Source: an uncultured Christensenellaceae bacterium
Lineage (GTDB): Bacteria > Bacillota > Clostridia > Christensenellales > CAG-314
Direction: 5' to 3'
Assembly (NCBI GenBank): GCA_910585195.1
Contig: CAJUCX010000001.1
Location: 186,001 to 250,000, forward strand
Length of the DNA: 64,000 bases
Shown here: one piece after another, positions 25,398 through 34,038 of the stretch
Position numbering within the stretch: the stretch's first letter is position 1
Layout of the letters: each line of letters opens with the position of its first letter
The notes under the pieces: model-generated
The model's input: only the letters and a program-made list of their open reading frames with translations
The model's database searches: none
Told to the model about the DNA's origin: nothing
Made by a program: the position numbers and the translations under genes

Positions 25398-26546
25398 TTC
25401 TTTTGGCGTAATATTATTTATCGGCGGTTTTGCGCCGAGATACTGAAAGAAATGACACTCTAAGTTGCTGTTGAAAAATTTTCTGTTTTTGTCGGCTTTT
25501 TTGCCGAAGGCTTTTTCGAAGTCGTAATAACTTGTAAGTACGCCAAGGCTCCAATCGTTTAGCGTATTGAATTTTGCGTGCAGGTCTTTGTACAAAAATC
25601 TCACTTCTTTTTCGCTCATGAGCCTCTCGCCGTAAGGCGGATTAGACACTATCACGCCGTAGCGCAGTTTTGAAGAAAAGTCCTTAAAATCCTGCCGTTG
25701 AAAGTGTATATATTTTTCCACTCCGCAGCGTTTTGCGTGGCGCATAGAAAGCGAAATCGCATTGTCGTCTATATCGAAACCAAATATTTTAAGTTCACGC
25801 TCGATTTGATTTGCCTTTGCCTCTTGCACGACTTCGTCAAAAATTTTGCCGTCAAAAAACTTCCAACCGTTTATCGCAAAAGTTCTGTTTATGCACGGCG
25901 CTATGTTTAGCCCTATCATTGCCGCTTCTATCGGCAAAGTGCCGCTGCCGCAAAACAAATCCGCAAAAGGTCTGTCGCTGTTCCATACGCTAAGCATAAC
26001 AAGCGCCGCCGCAAGCGTTTCTTTAAGCGGAGCCGCCCCTACCAAATCGCGGTAGCCGCGTTTGTGCAAGCCCATGCCCGAAGTGTCCAGAGATACCGTC
26101 GCGACGTCGTTTTTTAATGAAACTTCTATTTTCATTTCCGCGCCGTTCTCTGCCAAAACAGAAGTTTTGTAAGACTTTTTTAGTTTTTCCGCAACGGCTT
26201 TTTTGGTAAGTCTTTGTATCGCGCTTGTGGCAAACAATTTGCTTTTTACGCTCTTTGCGACCACCGTTATTTTTTGGTCGACAGAAACGAAGTCTTTCCA
26301 CTCGAAAGCATAAATTTCGTCAAAAAGCCCGTCAAAGGTGTCAGCCTTAAACTCGCACAGTTTAATTAAAATTCTGTCGGCGGTGCGCAAATTTACGTTG
26401 CAGCGCAAAACGTCTTTAAGACTGCCCTTAAAGGTTATTCTTCCGTCAACGGCGGGGCAGTTTTCAAATCCCATTTTGACGAGTTCTCTTTTGGTTACGC
26501 TTTCCACCCCGAAAGACGAACAAGCGACAATTTCAAACTCGTTCAT
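25395..26546 (-). CDS. THUMP-domain class I RNA methyltransferase (RlmL/YpsC-like)
   Basis: 383 residues. The N-terminal THUMP region (SSFGVESVTKRELVKMGF, TADRILIKL) binds RNA. The C-terminal Rossmann domain has FADLFCGSGTLPIEAAMIG near 193, FGFDIDDNAI near 256 and the N2-guanine methyltransferase motif VSNPPYGERL near 293. It probably makes m2G in 23S rRNA. The first four bases overlap the patB-like gene upstream (ATGA), so the two are coupled. Confidence 0.9.
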   Translation of the reverse strand: MNEFEIVACSSFGVESVTKRELVKMGFENCPAVDGRITFKGSLKDVLRCNVNLRTADRILIKLCEFKADTFDGLFDEIYAFEWKDFVSVDQKITVVAKSVKSKLFATSAIQRLTKKAVAEKLKKSYKTSVLAENGAEMKIEVSLKNDVATVSLDTSGMGLHKRGYRDLVGAAPLKETLAAALVMLSVWNSDRPFADLFCGSGTLPIEAAMIGLNIAPCINRTFAINGWKFFDGKIFDEVVQEAKANQIERELKIFGFDIDDNAISLSMRHAKRCGVEKYIHFQRQDFKDFSSKLRYGVIVSNPPYGERLMSEKEVRFLYKDLHAKFNTLNDWSLGVLTSYYDFEKAFGKKADKNRKFFNSNLECHFFQYLGAKPPINNITPKE

Positions 26547-27715
26547 TTATAGTTTTCAACAACCTTCTTCATTCTTTCAAGCCCTTCCGCGATAATGCTT
26601 CTAGGCGTTGCAACGTTAAATCTTATAAAGCCCTTTCCGCCGTTGCCGAACACGTCGCCCTGCTCGATTATTATGCCGCCCTTTCCGCAGTCTTTTGCAA
26701 ATTTTTCGGAATCGGGCTGATAAGCGGAAACGTCAAGCCAAGCAAGAAAAGTTCCGTCGGGAATGCGGTATTTGACCTTAGGCAAATTTTCTTCCAGCCA
26801 GTTCTTCAAAAATTTAAGGTTTCCGTCGAGATAAACCCTTACTTCGTCCAACCAATCTTCGCTGTCATTGTATGCGCCGAGCAAAGCCGATATAGAAAGC
26901 GGATTTGCGCATTGCATGCCGCCTGCGCCTACCGTTTTTACGCGCAGTTTTTCGTTGGTAAAAATCATATTTGCAATTTCCAACCCTGCGATGTTGAATG
27001 TTTTTGACGGTGAAACGCATGTGATTATGTCATAATCGGGACGCAGTTTTGCAATAGGTGTATGCTTTGCACCTACTCTCAAAAGGTCACAGTGAATTTC
27101 GTCCGACACAAGCACGACGCCGTATTTGTGGCACAGGTCTGCGATTTTGCAAAGTTCTTGCTCGCTCCATACGCGCCCGACGGGGTTATGCGGACTGCAC
27201 AGCAGCATAATTTTGTTGTGAGGGTCCGCAAGTTGAGATTCCAACTCATCAAAATTTATGGTATAAAAATTGTTTTCGTCTTTGATAAGTTGATTTACGA
27301 CGATTTTGCGTTTAAGCGTTTTTATAGACCCCATAAACGGCGGATAAACCGGCTGTTGAATAACGACTCCGTCCCCTTCTTCCGACAGTTTATCTATTGC
27401 AAGTCTTACGCCGGGCATAACGCCTGTAACAGTATAAATAAGTTTGCCGTCTATATCCCAGTCGAAGCGGCGCTTAAACCAACCGCAAACGGAAGCGCGA
27501 AACTCCTTTGTGGCAACTTCGGTATAACCCAAAACTTTTTTGTCAAGCCTGTCCCTTATTGCCTTATCGATAGCAGGCGCAAGCGCAAAGTCCATATCCG
27601 CAATGGAAAAGGAAAGTGAATTTTCATCAAAATACACGTTGCCGTGTCCGCCCGACTCCCACTTTTCGCTGTCGGTGCCTATTCTTTTGATAACTTCGTC
27701 AAAATTATATTTCAT
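26543..27715 (-). CDS. PLP-dependent C-S lyase, PatB/MalY type
   Basis: 390 residues of the PatB/MalY subgroup of fold-type I enzymes, which cleave cystathionine or cysteine conjugates to pyruvate, ammonia and a thiol. Motifs: WKSGG-like WESGGHGNVY, SIADMDFALAP, GYTEV, LCSPHNPVGRVW near 168, VVLVSDEIHCDLL near 197 and the PLP lysine in VSPSKTFNIAGLE near 228. AAGGAG lies before ATG at 27715. Substrate specificity, and whether it also acts as a regulator like MalY, cannot be told. Divergent from asnA. Confidence 0.9.
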   Translation of the reverse strand: MKYNFDEVIKRIGTDSEKWESGGHGNVYFDENSLSFSIADMDFALAPAIDKAIRDRLDKKVLGYTEVATKEFRASVCGWFKRRFDWDIDGKLIYTVTGVMPGVRLAIDKLSEEGDGVVIQQPVYPPFMGSIKTLKRKIVVNQLIKDENNFYTINFDELESQLADPHNKIMLLCSPHNPVGRVWSEQELCKIADLCHKYGVVLVSDEIHCDLLRVGAKHTPIAKLRPDYDIITCVSPSKTFNIAGLEIANMIFTNEKLRVKTVGAGGMQCANPLSISALLGAYNDSEDWLDEVRVYLDGNLKFLKNWLEENLPKVKYRIPDGTFLAWLDVSAYQPDSEKFAKDCGKGGIIIEQGDVFGNGGKGFIRFNVATPRSIIAEGLERMKKVVENYK

Positions 27716-27872
27716 AGCCAACTCCTTAAAACTTTAATTTTGCATTGTTGCAATAATTATTATGCAATTTGTTTAATAGGCGCAATAATTTTGTTTTAAT
27801 ATTACGCGCGGTTTTGCTTTTGAGTATTATAACACACAACGACTATTTTTTTAATTTTTTTTATTCATTTAG

Positions 27873-27902
27873 TTGATAAAATCGCTTTTGAAGTTGTATA
27901 AT
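27873..27902 (+). promoter_or_regulatory. asnA promoter
   Basis: TTGATA (27873-27878), 18-base spacer, TATAAT (27897-27902), 31 bases before the asnA start. AGGGGG serves as ribosome binding site. Confidence 0.7.
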
Positions 27903-27933
27903 TTTTACAAATTTATTTTAGGGGGTCGCCACT

Positions 27934-28917
27934 ATGACTCAAAGACAAAAAACCGTCAGAGAGACGGAAAAAGCAATTAAATACATTAAGGATACGTTTT
28001 CGCACAATCTTGCGGAAGCCCTTAATTTGGAACGAATTTCCGCCCCGTTGTTTGTAACAAGCGCAAGCGGTTTGAACGATAATTTGAACGGCGTAGAAAG
28101 AGTCGTAGGCTTTGACATCAAAAACGTCGGCGGCGTGTCGGCGGAAGTCGTGCAATCCCTTGCAAAATGGAAGCGTTGGGCTTTGGGAGAATACGGCTTT
28201 GTTGCGGGAGAAGGGCTTTATACCGATATGAACGCAATAAGAAGAGACGACGACGTAGATTTTTATCACTCCGTTTACGTTGACCAATGGGATTGGGAAA
28301 AAATAATAACCAAAGACGACCGTAACGTAAATTATCTTAAAGACACCGTAAGAAAAATCGTAAAAGCCATAAGCGACACCAACGACGCTTTGGAAAAAAT
28401 CGGTCAAAAAAACACGACCGTTTGCACAGACGTAAAATTTGTAACGACTCAGGATTTGGAATATATGTATCCCGACAAAACGCCGAAAGAACGCGAGCAA
28501 CTTATTACGGAAAAATATAAAACCGTATTTATAATGCAAATCGGCGATTTGCTTGCAAGCGGACAAAAACACGACGGCAGAGCGCCCGACTATGACGACT
28601 GGACGCTAAACGGCGATATATTCGTTTGGCACGAAACGTTAAAATTCGGTTTGGAAGTTTCTTCTATGGGCATCCGCGTAGACAAAGCCTCTCTTTTGAG
28701 CCAACTTGCCAAAGCGCAGTGCGAAGACAGAAAGTATCTGCCTTTCCACAAAATGCTGTTGGAAGACAAACTGCCCCTTACAATGGGCGGCGGCATAGGT
28801 CAATCGCGACTTTGTATGCTGCTTTTGCAAAAACGCCACGTAGGCGAAGTTCAAGCAAGCATATGGCCGCAGCAAATGCGCGACGACTGCGAAGAAAAAG
28901 GAATTTATTTGCTGTAA
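27934..28917 (+). CDS. asnA: Aspartate--ammonia ligase
   Basis: Makes asparagine from aspartate, ammonia and ATP. 327 residues; a relative of class II aminoacyl-tRNA synthetases. Segments: SAPLFVTSASGLNDNLNG near residue 36, VVGFDIK, LAKWKRWAL, VYVDQWDWEK near 109, FGLEVSSMGIRVD near 235 and LTMGGGIGQSRLCMLLL near 286. Own promoter and terminator, so it is a single-gene unit. No T-box is seen upstream. Confidence 0.97.
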   Translation: MTQRQKTVRETEKAIKYIKDTFSHNLAEALNLERISAPLFVTSASGLNDNLNGVERVVGFDIKNVGGVSAEVVQSLAKWKRWALGEYGFVAGEGLYTDMNAIRRDDDVDFYHSVYVDQWDWEKIITKDDRNVNYLKDTVRKIVKAISDTNDALEKIGQKNTTVCTDVKFVTTQDLEYMYPDKTPKEREQLITEKYKTVFIMQIGDLLASGQKHDGRAPDYDDWTLNGDIFVWHETLKFGLEVSSMGIRVDKASLLSQLAKAQCEDRKYLPFHKMLLEDKLPLTMGGGIGQSRLCMLLLQKRHVGEVQASIWPQQMRDDCEEKGIYLL

Positions 28918-29007
28918 TTGCAAAAGTTGTAAATCGCAATATAACAAAAACAGTTACGCAATAAAAGAATTTATAAATTACAGTTACAAAAAATGTTTAT
29001 ATCACCA

Positions 29008-29045
29008 AGCCCCTTGCCGAATACGGCAAGGGGCTTGGTTTTTTA
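29008..29045 (+). terminator. asnA terminator
   Basis: CAAGCCCCTTGCCG/CGGCAAGGGGCTTG stem followed by GTTTTTTAT. Confidence 0.9.
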
Positions 29046-29085
29046 TATATATCAAGTTACCGCAAATCTTTTCTTTTACAAACAA

Positions 29086-29213
29086 AGGCACTTACTTGTA
29101 AACGGATTTGCAATATTTTGTTGCACCGCAAACCAAAAAAATTCGCGGTCGGATTCCGAACATTCCTAAATGCAAACAAAATACATACCCATTTCTAACG
29201 GAAATTTTTACAA
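29086..29213 (+). repeat. Dispersed intergenic repeat, copy G (long form)
   Basis: TTTACAAACAA/TTACTTGTAAA-type hairpin, then GGATTTGCAATATTTTGTTG and CACCGCAAAC, then CAAAAAAATTCGCGG, a variable stretch and TTTCTAACGGAAATTTTTAC. Same module order and right end as copies A, B, C and D. The gap 28918-29301 holds this repeat and two terminators only. Confidence 0.7.
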
Positions 29214-29216
29214 AAA

Positions 29217-29252
29217 TAAAGGCGCACCAACGTGGTACGCCTTATTTTTAAT
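29217..29252 (-). terminator. Terminator of lipoprotein 1
   Basis: Minus-strand AAGGCGTACCA/TGGTGCGCCTT hairpin (loop CGT) with TATTTTTG tail, 50 bases after the stop. Confidence 0.75.
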
Positions 29253-29301
29253 TGTTAAGCCAACCATTGAGCAGATAGTCGACTTTATGCTAACTCAATA
29301 A

Positions 29302-30732
29302 TTAGCAAGCATCTCCGCCGGAAGAACCACCTTGGTTACCACCGGTTGAACCGCCTGTCGAACCGCCTGTCGAACCAGTATCTCCTGTATCAGGAATTAC
29401 AGGTATTGGATTATAGCTTGCATATGGATTTTTGTCAAATACTGCTTTAACAGCATTAATCCACTCAACATTTTGCGGATTACCTTCAACTGAAGTATTA
29501 GGCCAAGTGTATTCTGCTTCGCAAAGTCCGATGAGTTCTGCTTTGCCTTCGCCTTCACCGTTGAACATCATCATGTTAGGAACACACATACGAGTACGTT
29601 CAACAACTTGACCATTGGTAGTAATACTCAATTTAACGCCATAGTTCCAGTTAGATTCATAAGTAGGAAGATATTCTCCCAAGAAACGCGCATACAAATA
29701 ACCGAAACAATATGCATCGCCTGTACCGTCGCTAGTTCTTGTGTTAAGATTTCTGCCTGCATAATCTCCAATAGTGTAAGTGCCGTTATCAAGGCGTGGA
29801 TCAAACATATATACTTTACTGATGCCGTAATCTTTAGCAAGGTCATTTACCGCTTTAGCGATTGCTTGCGTATTACCGCACCAAGTACCGCCGAAGAATA
29901 CTGCAAAGTAACCGTCGTTATTTGCCATAAGGTGAGCAAACATTGCATAGTTTGCAACTGTTACGTATACGTCAGTTTTTTCTTCTGTAAGTTTGTCTTC
30001 ATCATCATACATATGAAGTCTTGCATCTGCAAAACAGTTCATAGTGTTGATATTAGCCGTGTTATAAGCAGCAGGAACCGCCGTTTCACCGTTTTCTTGG
30101 TACTGTGCATAGCTTGGCTTTCTCAAAGCAATTGCCGCAATTACGTCAGCTTTTGAAGCTACTTGACCAGATTGACCGTTTTTAGTGAAAGTTGCACCTT
30201 CATAACGGCTGATAGAATTACCACTGATAGCTATCAATTTGTTATCCATATCTTTCCAACCAGCAATGTAAGTATCTTCCTCAGTCTTTCCGTTAAGTTC
30301 CATGCCTGAAATTTCAATCAATTTATTTTGAACGTTTATTAGTTGGCTTGCAGTAGCAACTTCATCCAAATCTGAAATGATATTGGTTGTATGTTTGCTT
30401 GTGTCATCAGATGCATAACCGCCACTCAAATCAGGATTAAAGTGGTAAATTGTTACACCCCACTTTGTTGCCAATTCATTGATTGCTTTGAATCTTGCAG
30501 CAGCGCCCTCACCTTCCGTATCAATGTAAAGAAGATAAGAACCGCCATAGGTAAACATTCTGTAAACACCTTGGAAAGTAGCAGCATCGATTTTGACTTC
30601 GTCTTCAATACCATATTTTGATGAATAATAGTTATAGTTTTCGTCAGGATTTGACCCACCGCAAGCGGTAAGACCAAATACGCCGAAAACCATGACGACA
30701 GCCAAAAGCACCGTCAAAAGTTTCTTTTTCAT
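29302..30732 (-). CDS. Lipoprotein with tandem thioredoxin-like segments and GGDAC C terminus
   Basis: 476 residues, no named family recognised. Signal peptide with lipobox LTAC, lipid cysteine C24. Segment 1 (about 58-105: GGSYLLYID, AINELATKWGVTIYHFNPDL) and segment 2 (about 274-320: AVFFGGTWCGNTQAIAK, DLAKDYGISKVYMFDPRLD) look like two thioredoxin-like starts; only the second keeps a cysteine (C285, WCGNT, no CxxC). RMCVPN at 381-386 resembles the cis-proline strand. Residues 448-476 are a Gly/Ser/Thr-rich linker ending GGDAC, with Cys476 last. Paralogue at 38750. Upstream on the same strand are CcdA and a CxxC thioredoxin. AAGGAGG precedes the ATG. The redox role is inferred. Confidence 0.75.
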   Translation of the reverse strand: MKKKLLTVLLAVVMVFGVFGLTACGGSNPDENYNYYSSKYGIEDEVKIDAATFQGVYRMFTYGGSYLLYIDTEGEGAAARFKAINELATKWGVTIYHFNPDLSGGYASDDTSKHTTNIISDLDEVATASQLINVQNKLIEISGMELNGKTEEDTYIAGWKDMDNKLIAISGNSISRYEGATFTKNGQSGQVASKADVIAAIALRKPSYAQYQENGETAVPAAYNTANINTMNCFADARLHMYDDEDKLTEEKTDVYVTVANYAMFAHLMANNDGYFAVFFGGTWCGNTQAIAKAVNDLAKDYGISKVYMFDPRLDNGTYTIGDYAGRNLNTRTSDGTGDAYCFGYLYARFLGEYLPTYESNWNYGVKLSITTNGQVVERTRMCVPNMMMFNGEGEGKAELIGLCEAEYTWPNTSVEGNPQNVEWINAVKAVFDKNPYASYNPIPVIPDTGDTGSTGGSTGGSTGGNQGGSSGGDAC

Positions 30733-30788
30733 ATTGTCCTCCTTAAATAATTCATCATACTGCTCATGTATGACATTATCTTGAGAAT

Positions 30789-30817
30789 AGTATATTCGCC
30801 GAAAAACAAAATGTCAA
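30789..30817 (-). promoter_or_regulatory. Promoter of lipoprotein 1
   Basis: Minus-strand TTGACA (30812-30817), 17-base spacer, TATACT (30789-30794). The start codon is 57 bases further on; the leader has a CATAC...GTATG hairpin. This gives lipoprotein 1 transcription independent of ccdA. Confidence 0.75.
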
Positions 30818-30985
30818 TAGGAAATTTGAAAAAAATTGTGAATAACCCGCTTTTTAGGCATAAAATAAGTTCAAAAAGAATAGATATTTATCTGATTTTG
30901 TAAGTTATATATACAAATATAACTATTTTGTATAGTTAAATTTATGTACTAAAAAAGTAAAAATAGGAAAATAGACAAAATTTAT

Positions 30986-31032
30986 TAACCCCCTGCCAGA
31001 TTGCATTGCAATCGGGCAGGGGGTTAATAATT
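30986..31032 (-). terminator. Hairpin terminator downstream of ccdA
   Basis: Long GC-rich stem TTAACCCCCTGCC/GGCAGGGGGTTAA with inner GATTGCA/TGCAATC arms. The trailing T run is weak (TTAATAAATTTTG). The rest of the gap 30733-31213 holds the promoter, the ccdA fragment and A/T-rich DNA with no recognisable gene. Confidence 0.6.
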
Positions 31033-31059
31033 GAAAATTAAATTATAATTATAAAATTT

Positions 31060-31136
31060 TTATAAGTACAAAGTGGAAATTATTAAGTACAAGTCAAAAA
31101 TAAAGATAATTACTCCAATCACAATCTTTATTATTT
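31060..31136 (-). pseudogene. Diverged copy of the ccdA 3' end
   Basis: Aligns with 31214-31290, offset 154 bases. On the minus strand it still reads in frame to a stop: KIIKIVIGVIIFIF then DLYLIISTLYL, against KIIKIALGVIIFIF and GLYLIISALYL in ccdA. No start codon or upstream body. It is a tandem partial duplication of the last 25 codons, more diverged than the murC fragment. Confidence 0.85.
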
Positions 31137-31213
31137 TTCTATTTTAGCGGCAAATCTTTTTACTTTTCCACACTTCTGTACCGGTTATTTTTGCCGCAAA
31201 AAGCGCAAAAATT

Positions 31214-31924
31214 TTATAAATACAATGCCGATATTATCAAATACAAACCAAATATAAAGATTATCACGCCCAGTGCTATCTTTATTATTTTTGCGGCTTT
31301 TTCAAACTTAGGAGAACTTTGCATTTGTCTTGCAAAACCTATCGAAGTGCCGGCAACCACCATAAACACGTTGAAACCTATGGAATACATAAGCATAAGC
31401 AACACGCTTTGCCACCAACCTGCTGCGGAAATCGAAGTATATGCAACCATTGCGCTTATAACAGGCGTTGCGCAAGGCGTTGCAAACAGACCGCCGGTAA
31501 GACCAATCAAAAACGCACCGAGCACGCCTTTTTTGCTTGTTTTTATGTTTGCGCCGCAAGTTTTGCCGAATATGTTGGTAAGCCCCCACATTTCGTATGC
31601 CATAATGACCATCAAAATGCCCAAAATAATATAAAATATCGTCATCCAAATGCCGCCGATGCTAAGCATTTGCCCTATAAGCGCGCCCACTACGCCAAGA
31701 ACGATAAATATCAAACTTTCGCCGAGAGCCACGAATAAAGAATATACAAAGGCTTTTTTTCTTGTAGAACTCGTACCGCCTACGTATGCTATAACCATAG
31801 GCACGCTTGACAGCGCGCACGGCGTAAAAAACGTAAGCAAACCTGCCACAAATGCAATTATCAATCCCAACCAAAAGTTGCCGGCAATTATCGCGCCTAA
31901 ACTATCCAACCAACTGTCAATCAT
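31214..31924 (-). CDS. ccdA: CcdA/DsbD-type thiol-disulfide transmembrane protein
   Basis: 236 residues, six or more membrane helices. It moves reducing equivalents from cytoplasmic thioredoxin to extracytoplasmic thioredoxin-like proteins. The paired conserved cysteines sit in FFTPCALSS near residue 36 and FATPCATPV near 154. The ATG overlaps the end of the thioredoxin-like gene upstream (ATGA), so the two are a coupled pair. No cytochrome c maturation genes are nearby, so its clients are more likely the adjacent thioredoxin and lipoproteins. Its 3' end is partly duplicated downstream. Confidence 0.9.
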   Translation of the reverse strand: MIDSWLDSLGAIIAGNFWLGLIIAFVAGLLTFFTPCALSSVPMVIAYVGGTSSTRKKAFVYSLFVALGESLIFIVLGVVGALIGQMLSIGGIWMTIFYIILGILMVIMAYEMWGLTNIFGKTCGANIKTSKKGVLGAFLIGLTGGLFATPCATPVISAMVAYTSISAAGWWQSVLLMLMYSIGFNVFMVVAGTSIGFARQMQSSPKFEKAAKIIKIALGVIIFIFGLYLIISALYL

Positions 31925-32505
31925 ACAAGACCCCCTGCATTTGCCGCGTTAAGCTCTGCTGCTTTTTCAAGCATTTTTTCAATTCTTTTGCCTACTACGT
32001 CGGCATTTGTTTTATTACTGCCGTAACTTATATAATATATTATCGCATCGGCGTCTTTACTTTCTCTCGCCAAAAAGCATACGATACCCGGCGTGCCGTC
32101 CAGTCCCGCGCTTACGCCCGCTCGCGACCGCCAAGAGCCGGAGCCTCTCCAACCTTTTTCCCAAAGTTCCGTTCCCTCGCCTCCGTCTTTCATATTGATG
32201 TGATAAAAATTGACTTCGCCTTTATAACGGTCTTTCAAACTCGACAAACCGCCTTTGACGGTATTACAGTTTCTGCAACCCGGTCTGGAAACGTACACGA
32301 CCGTCGGACGATAATAATACTCGTCCATCATCGTTTCAAAAGATTTGTACTCGTTTTTTTCGATAGAATAAGGACTGCCTACAAATAAGCCGACTATTAT
32401 CACAATCGCCACAATAGAAGAAAGTGTAATAAGCAAAATTCTTCTTATTTTTTCTTCTTTTGTCAAAGGTTCTTTGACTTTACTTTCTTTTGCCGCTTCT
32501 GACAT
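31921..32505 (-). CDS. Membrane-anchored thioredoxin-like protein with CxxC
   Basis: 194 residues: charged cytoplasmic N terminus (to about 22), one membrane anchor (LLITLSSIVAIVIIVGLFVG, about 23-42), then an extracytoplasmic thioredoxin fold with VVYVSRPGCRNCNTV near residue 67 (CRNC active site) and LDGTPGIVCF near 137 (cis-proline). GGAGGAG lies just before ATG at 32505; the longer in-frame reading is unlikely. Coupled to ccdA, so it is probably the direct partner that takes electrons from CcdA. Confidence 0.88.
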   Translation of the reverse strand: MSEAAKESKVKEPLTKEEKIRRILLITLSSIVAIVIIVGLFVGSPYSIEKNEYKSFETMMDEYYYRPTVVYVSRPGCRNCNTVKGGLSSLKDRYKGEVNFYHINMKDGGEGTELWEKGWRGSGSWRSRAGVSAGLDGTPGIVCFLARESKDADAIIYYISYGSNKTNADVVGKRIEKMLEKAAELNAANAGGLV

Positions 32506-32615
32506 AACTCTCCTCCGAACGTTTATATTATATATTTTTTGCATAATTAAAGTCAATAATAATTGAAAATTAAGACCGTTGAAATAAATTTTTTTATTAT
32601 ATTTTATACTTTTTG

Positions 32616-32689
32616 TTGGTCGTTTACGCACTCGAACATAGAAAAAAATCCGCAGGCTCATTGCCGAATTGCTTATGCTTGCTACCGCA
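32616..32689 (-). pseudogene. Decayed fragment of the GNAT-like gene
   Basis: About 74 bases matching 34882-34955 with around ten differences and one missing base. The source encodes KHKQFGNEPCGFFSMFEC of the GNAT-like protein. It lies 2.3 kb away, upstream of the thioredoxin gene, with no coding capacity of its own. Confidence 0.85.
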
Positions 32690-32699
32690 TTTATATTTT

Positions 32700-32736
32700 T
32701 TAACCCCGCGGTTTGCAAACCGCGGGGTTAAAGTAT
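32700..32736 (-). terminator. Terminator downstream of the DUF819 gene
   Basis: TTTAACCCCGCGGTTTGC/GCAAACCGCGGGGTTAAA perfect stem with A/T runs on both sides, 32 bases after the stop. Confidence 0.85.
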
Positions 32737-32767
32737 TTTATTAAAACTTATAATATGTGCTGAAAAC

Positions 32768-34036
32768 TCAAAACAGCAAAAACAAATTGCCTAGGCCTAT
32801 GCCTAAAAAAGTGCCTAACGCATAGCCCAAAATTCCGCTTATAAGACCAGGTATCATAACGTTTTGATTTTTTAGTGTTTGCGCCATCGGCGGAATAAAT
32901 GCCGGACCGTAAACTCCTGCCGTGCTTGTAATTATTGCGGTGTCGGCGTCTATTTTGCAAAGTTTGCACAATATCAAATGCAGAATTACCGTTGCCGTCT
33001 GCACGCAAGCCATAAATAACAGCACCGGCAAAATTGAGCCTACAAGCACGCTTAAATCCAAACTCATACTTATCGCCAAAGAAAACATAAGTATTACGTA
33101 ATGCCCTGCTTGGAAAGTGCCCTTCGTTTCTTTGACGGGCTTCCAAAAAGAAAAGCCGATGCCAAGCGCCGTTACGCCAAGCATAAGTATAGTCATAAAC
33201 ACGGTATCCGACATATTGCCTGCAATCAACCAGCCTATGCCTGCCGAAACGCCGAAGCAGCCTACCGCAAGCAAAATTACCAGTATCAATCTGCCTATGC
33301 CCTTTTTGCCGTCGAGTTTGACAATGGAATACTCTGCGGAATAATTATCTATAAATTTTTGTTCTTCTTCGCTTACGCCGTTTGCGGAAACTTCCGCGCT
33401 TGTTTCACCGCCTTCCGTAGTTTTTGCGGTTGTTTGGCGTTCCGTCAAAACTTCTGCCGTTGCCGTGTCTGAAATTACTTTTTTGGTCTTCTTTTTTCTG
33501 TCCAAAAAGAAAGAGTAAACAGGCTTAGCCAAAGTAATTAAAAACAAAAAGTAGACGCCGCCGACAATAAAGTCCGATGTATTTGCCAAGCCTATAATAT
33601 CAGTGTCCAACCCAAGCGCAAGCCCTATTGCGTTTAAGTTTGGCGTGCCGCCTGTATAAAGACCGCTTGCCATGCCTGCAAACTGTGCGGCATTTGCAAA
33701 ATAAGGTCTTGCAATAAAGAAAGCCGCAGTTACCACAACCGTAACGGAAACGCACACAAGCACGAAAGACAGCAAAGATTTTTTAGCCAGCTTTTTTGCG
33801 GAACTTAAATTGAGCGAAAACAATATAAGCGGAATGGCAATTGGTATTGTATAATTTGTAAGTTCTGTAGTAACCGTTTTGTCATAAGGTATACCTGTAA
33901 CCGCCAAAATAAGACCTAAAACATAGCATAATGCAACTGCGCCTATTATACCGAAGAATTTTACTTTTTTTGTCAAAAATATAATGCCGATAGGCGCAAA
34001 CAAAATAACCGCTATAGCAAGTATTGTCCAAATCAT
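32768..34036 (-). CDS. DUF819 family membrane protein
   Basis: 422 residues, about ten membrane helices, matching the DUF819 (YjcL-like) family: GLYTGGTPNLNAIGLAL near 125 and a mirrored TSTAGVYGPAFIPPMA near 372. The inverted pair of halves suggests a transporter fold, but the substrate is unknown. A hydrophilic insert at about 185-245 (rich in Glu, Thr, Lys) separates the halves. GGAG precedes the ATG, which lies two bases after the GNAT-like stop, so they are coupled. Confidence 0.85.
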   Translation of the reverse strand: MIWTILAIAVILFAPIGIIFLTKKVKFFGIIGAVALCYVLGLILAVTGIPYDKTVTTELTNYTIPIAIPLILFSLNLSSAKKLAKKSLLSFVLVCVSVTVVVTAAFFIARPYFANAAQFAGMASGLYTGGTPNLNAIGLALGLDTDIIGLANTSDFIVGGVYFLFLITLAKPVYSFFLDRKKKTKKVISDTATAEVLTERQTTAKTTEGGETSAEVSANGVSEEEQKFIDNYSAEYSIVKLDGKKGIGRLILVILLAVGCFGVSAGIGWLIAGNMSDTVFMTILMLGVTALGIGFSFWKPVKETKGTFQAGHYVILMFSLAISMSLDLSVLVGSILPVLLFMACVQTATVILHLILCKLCKIDADTAIITSTAGVYGPAFIPPMAQTLKNQNVMIPGLISGILGYALGTFLGIGLGNLFLLF

Positions 34037-34038
34037 AA

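Noticed and set aside
32506..32718. Longer N terminus for the thioredoxin-like protein
   Set aside because: The additional residues are encoded by DNA that includes part of the GNAT gene fragment and a terminator. A strong ribosome binding site precedes ATG at 32505.
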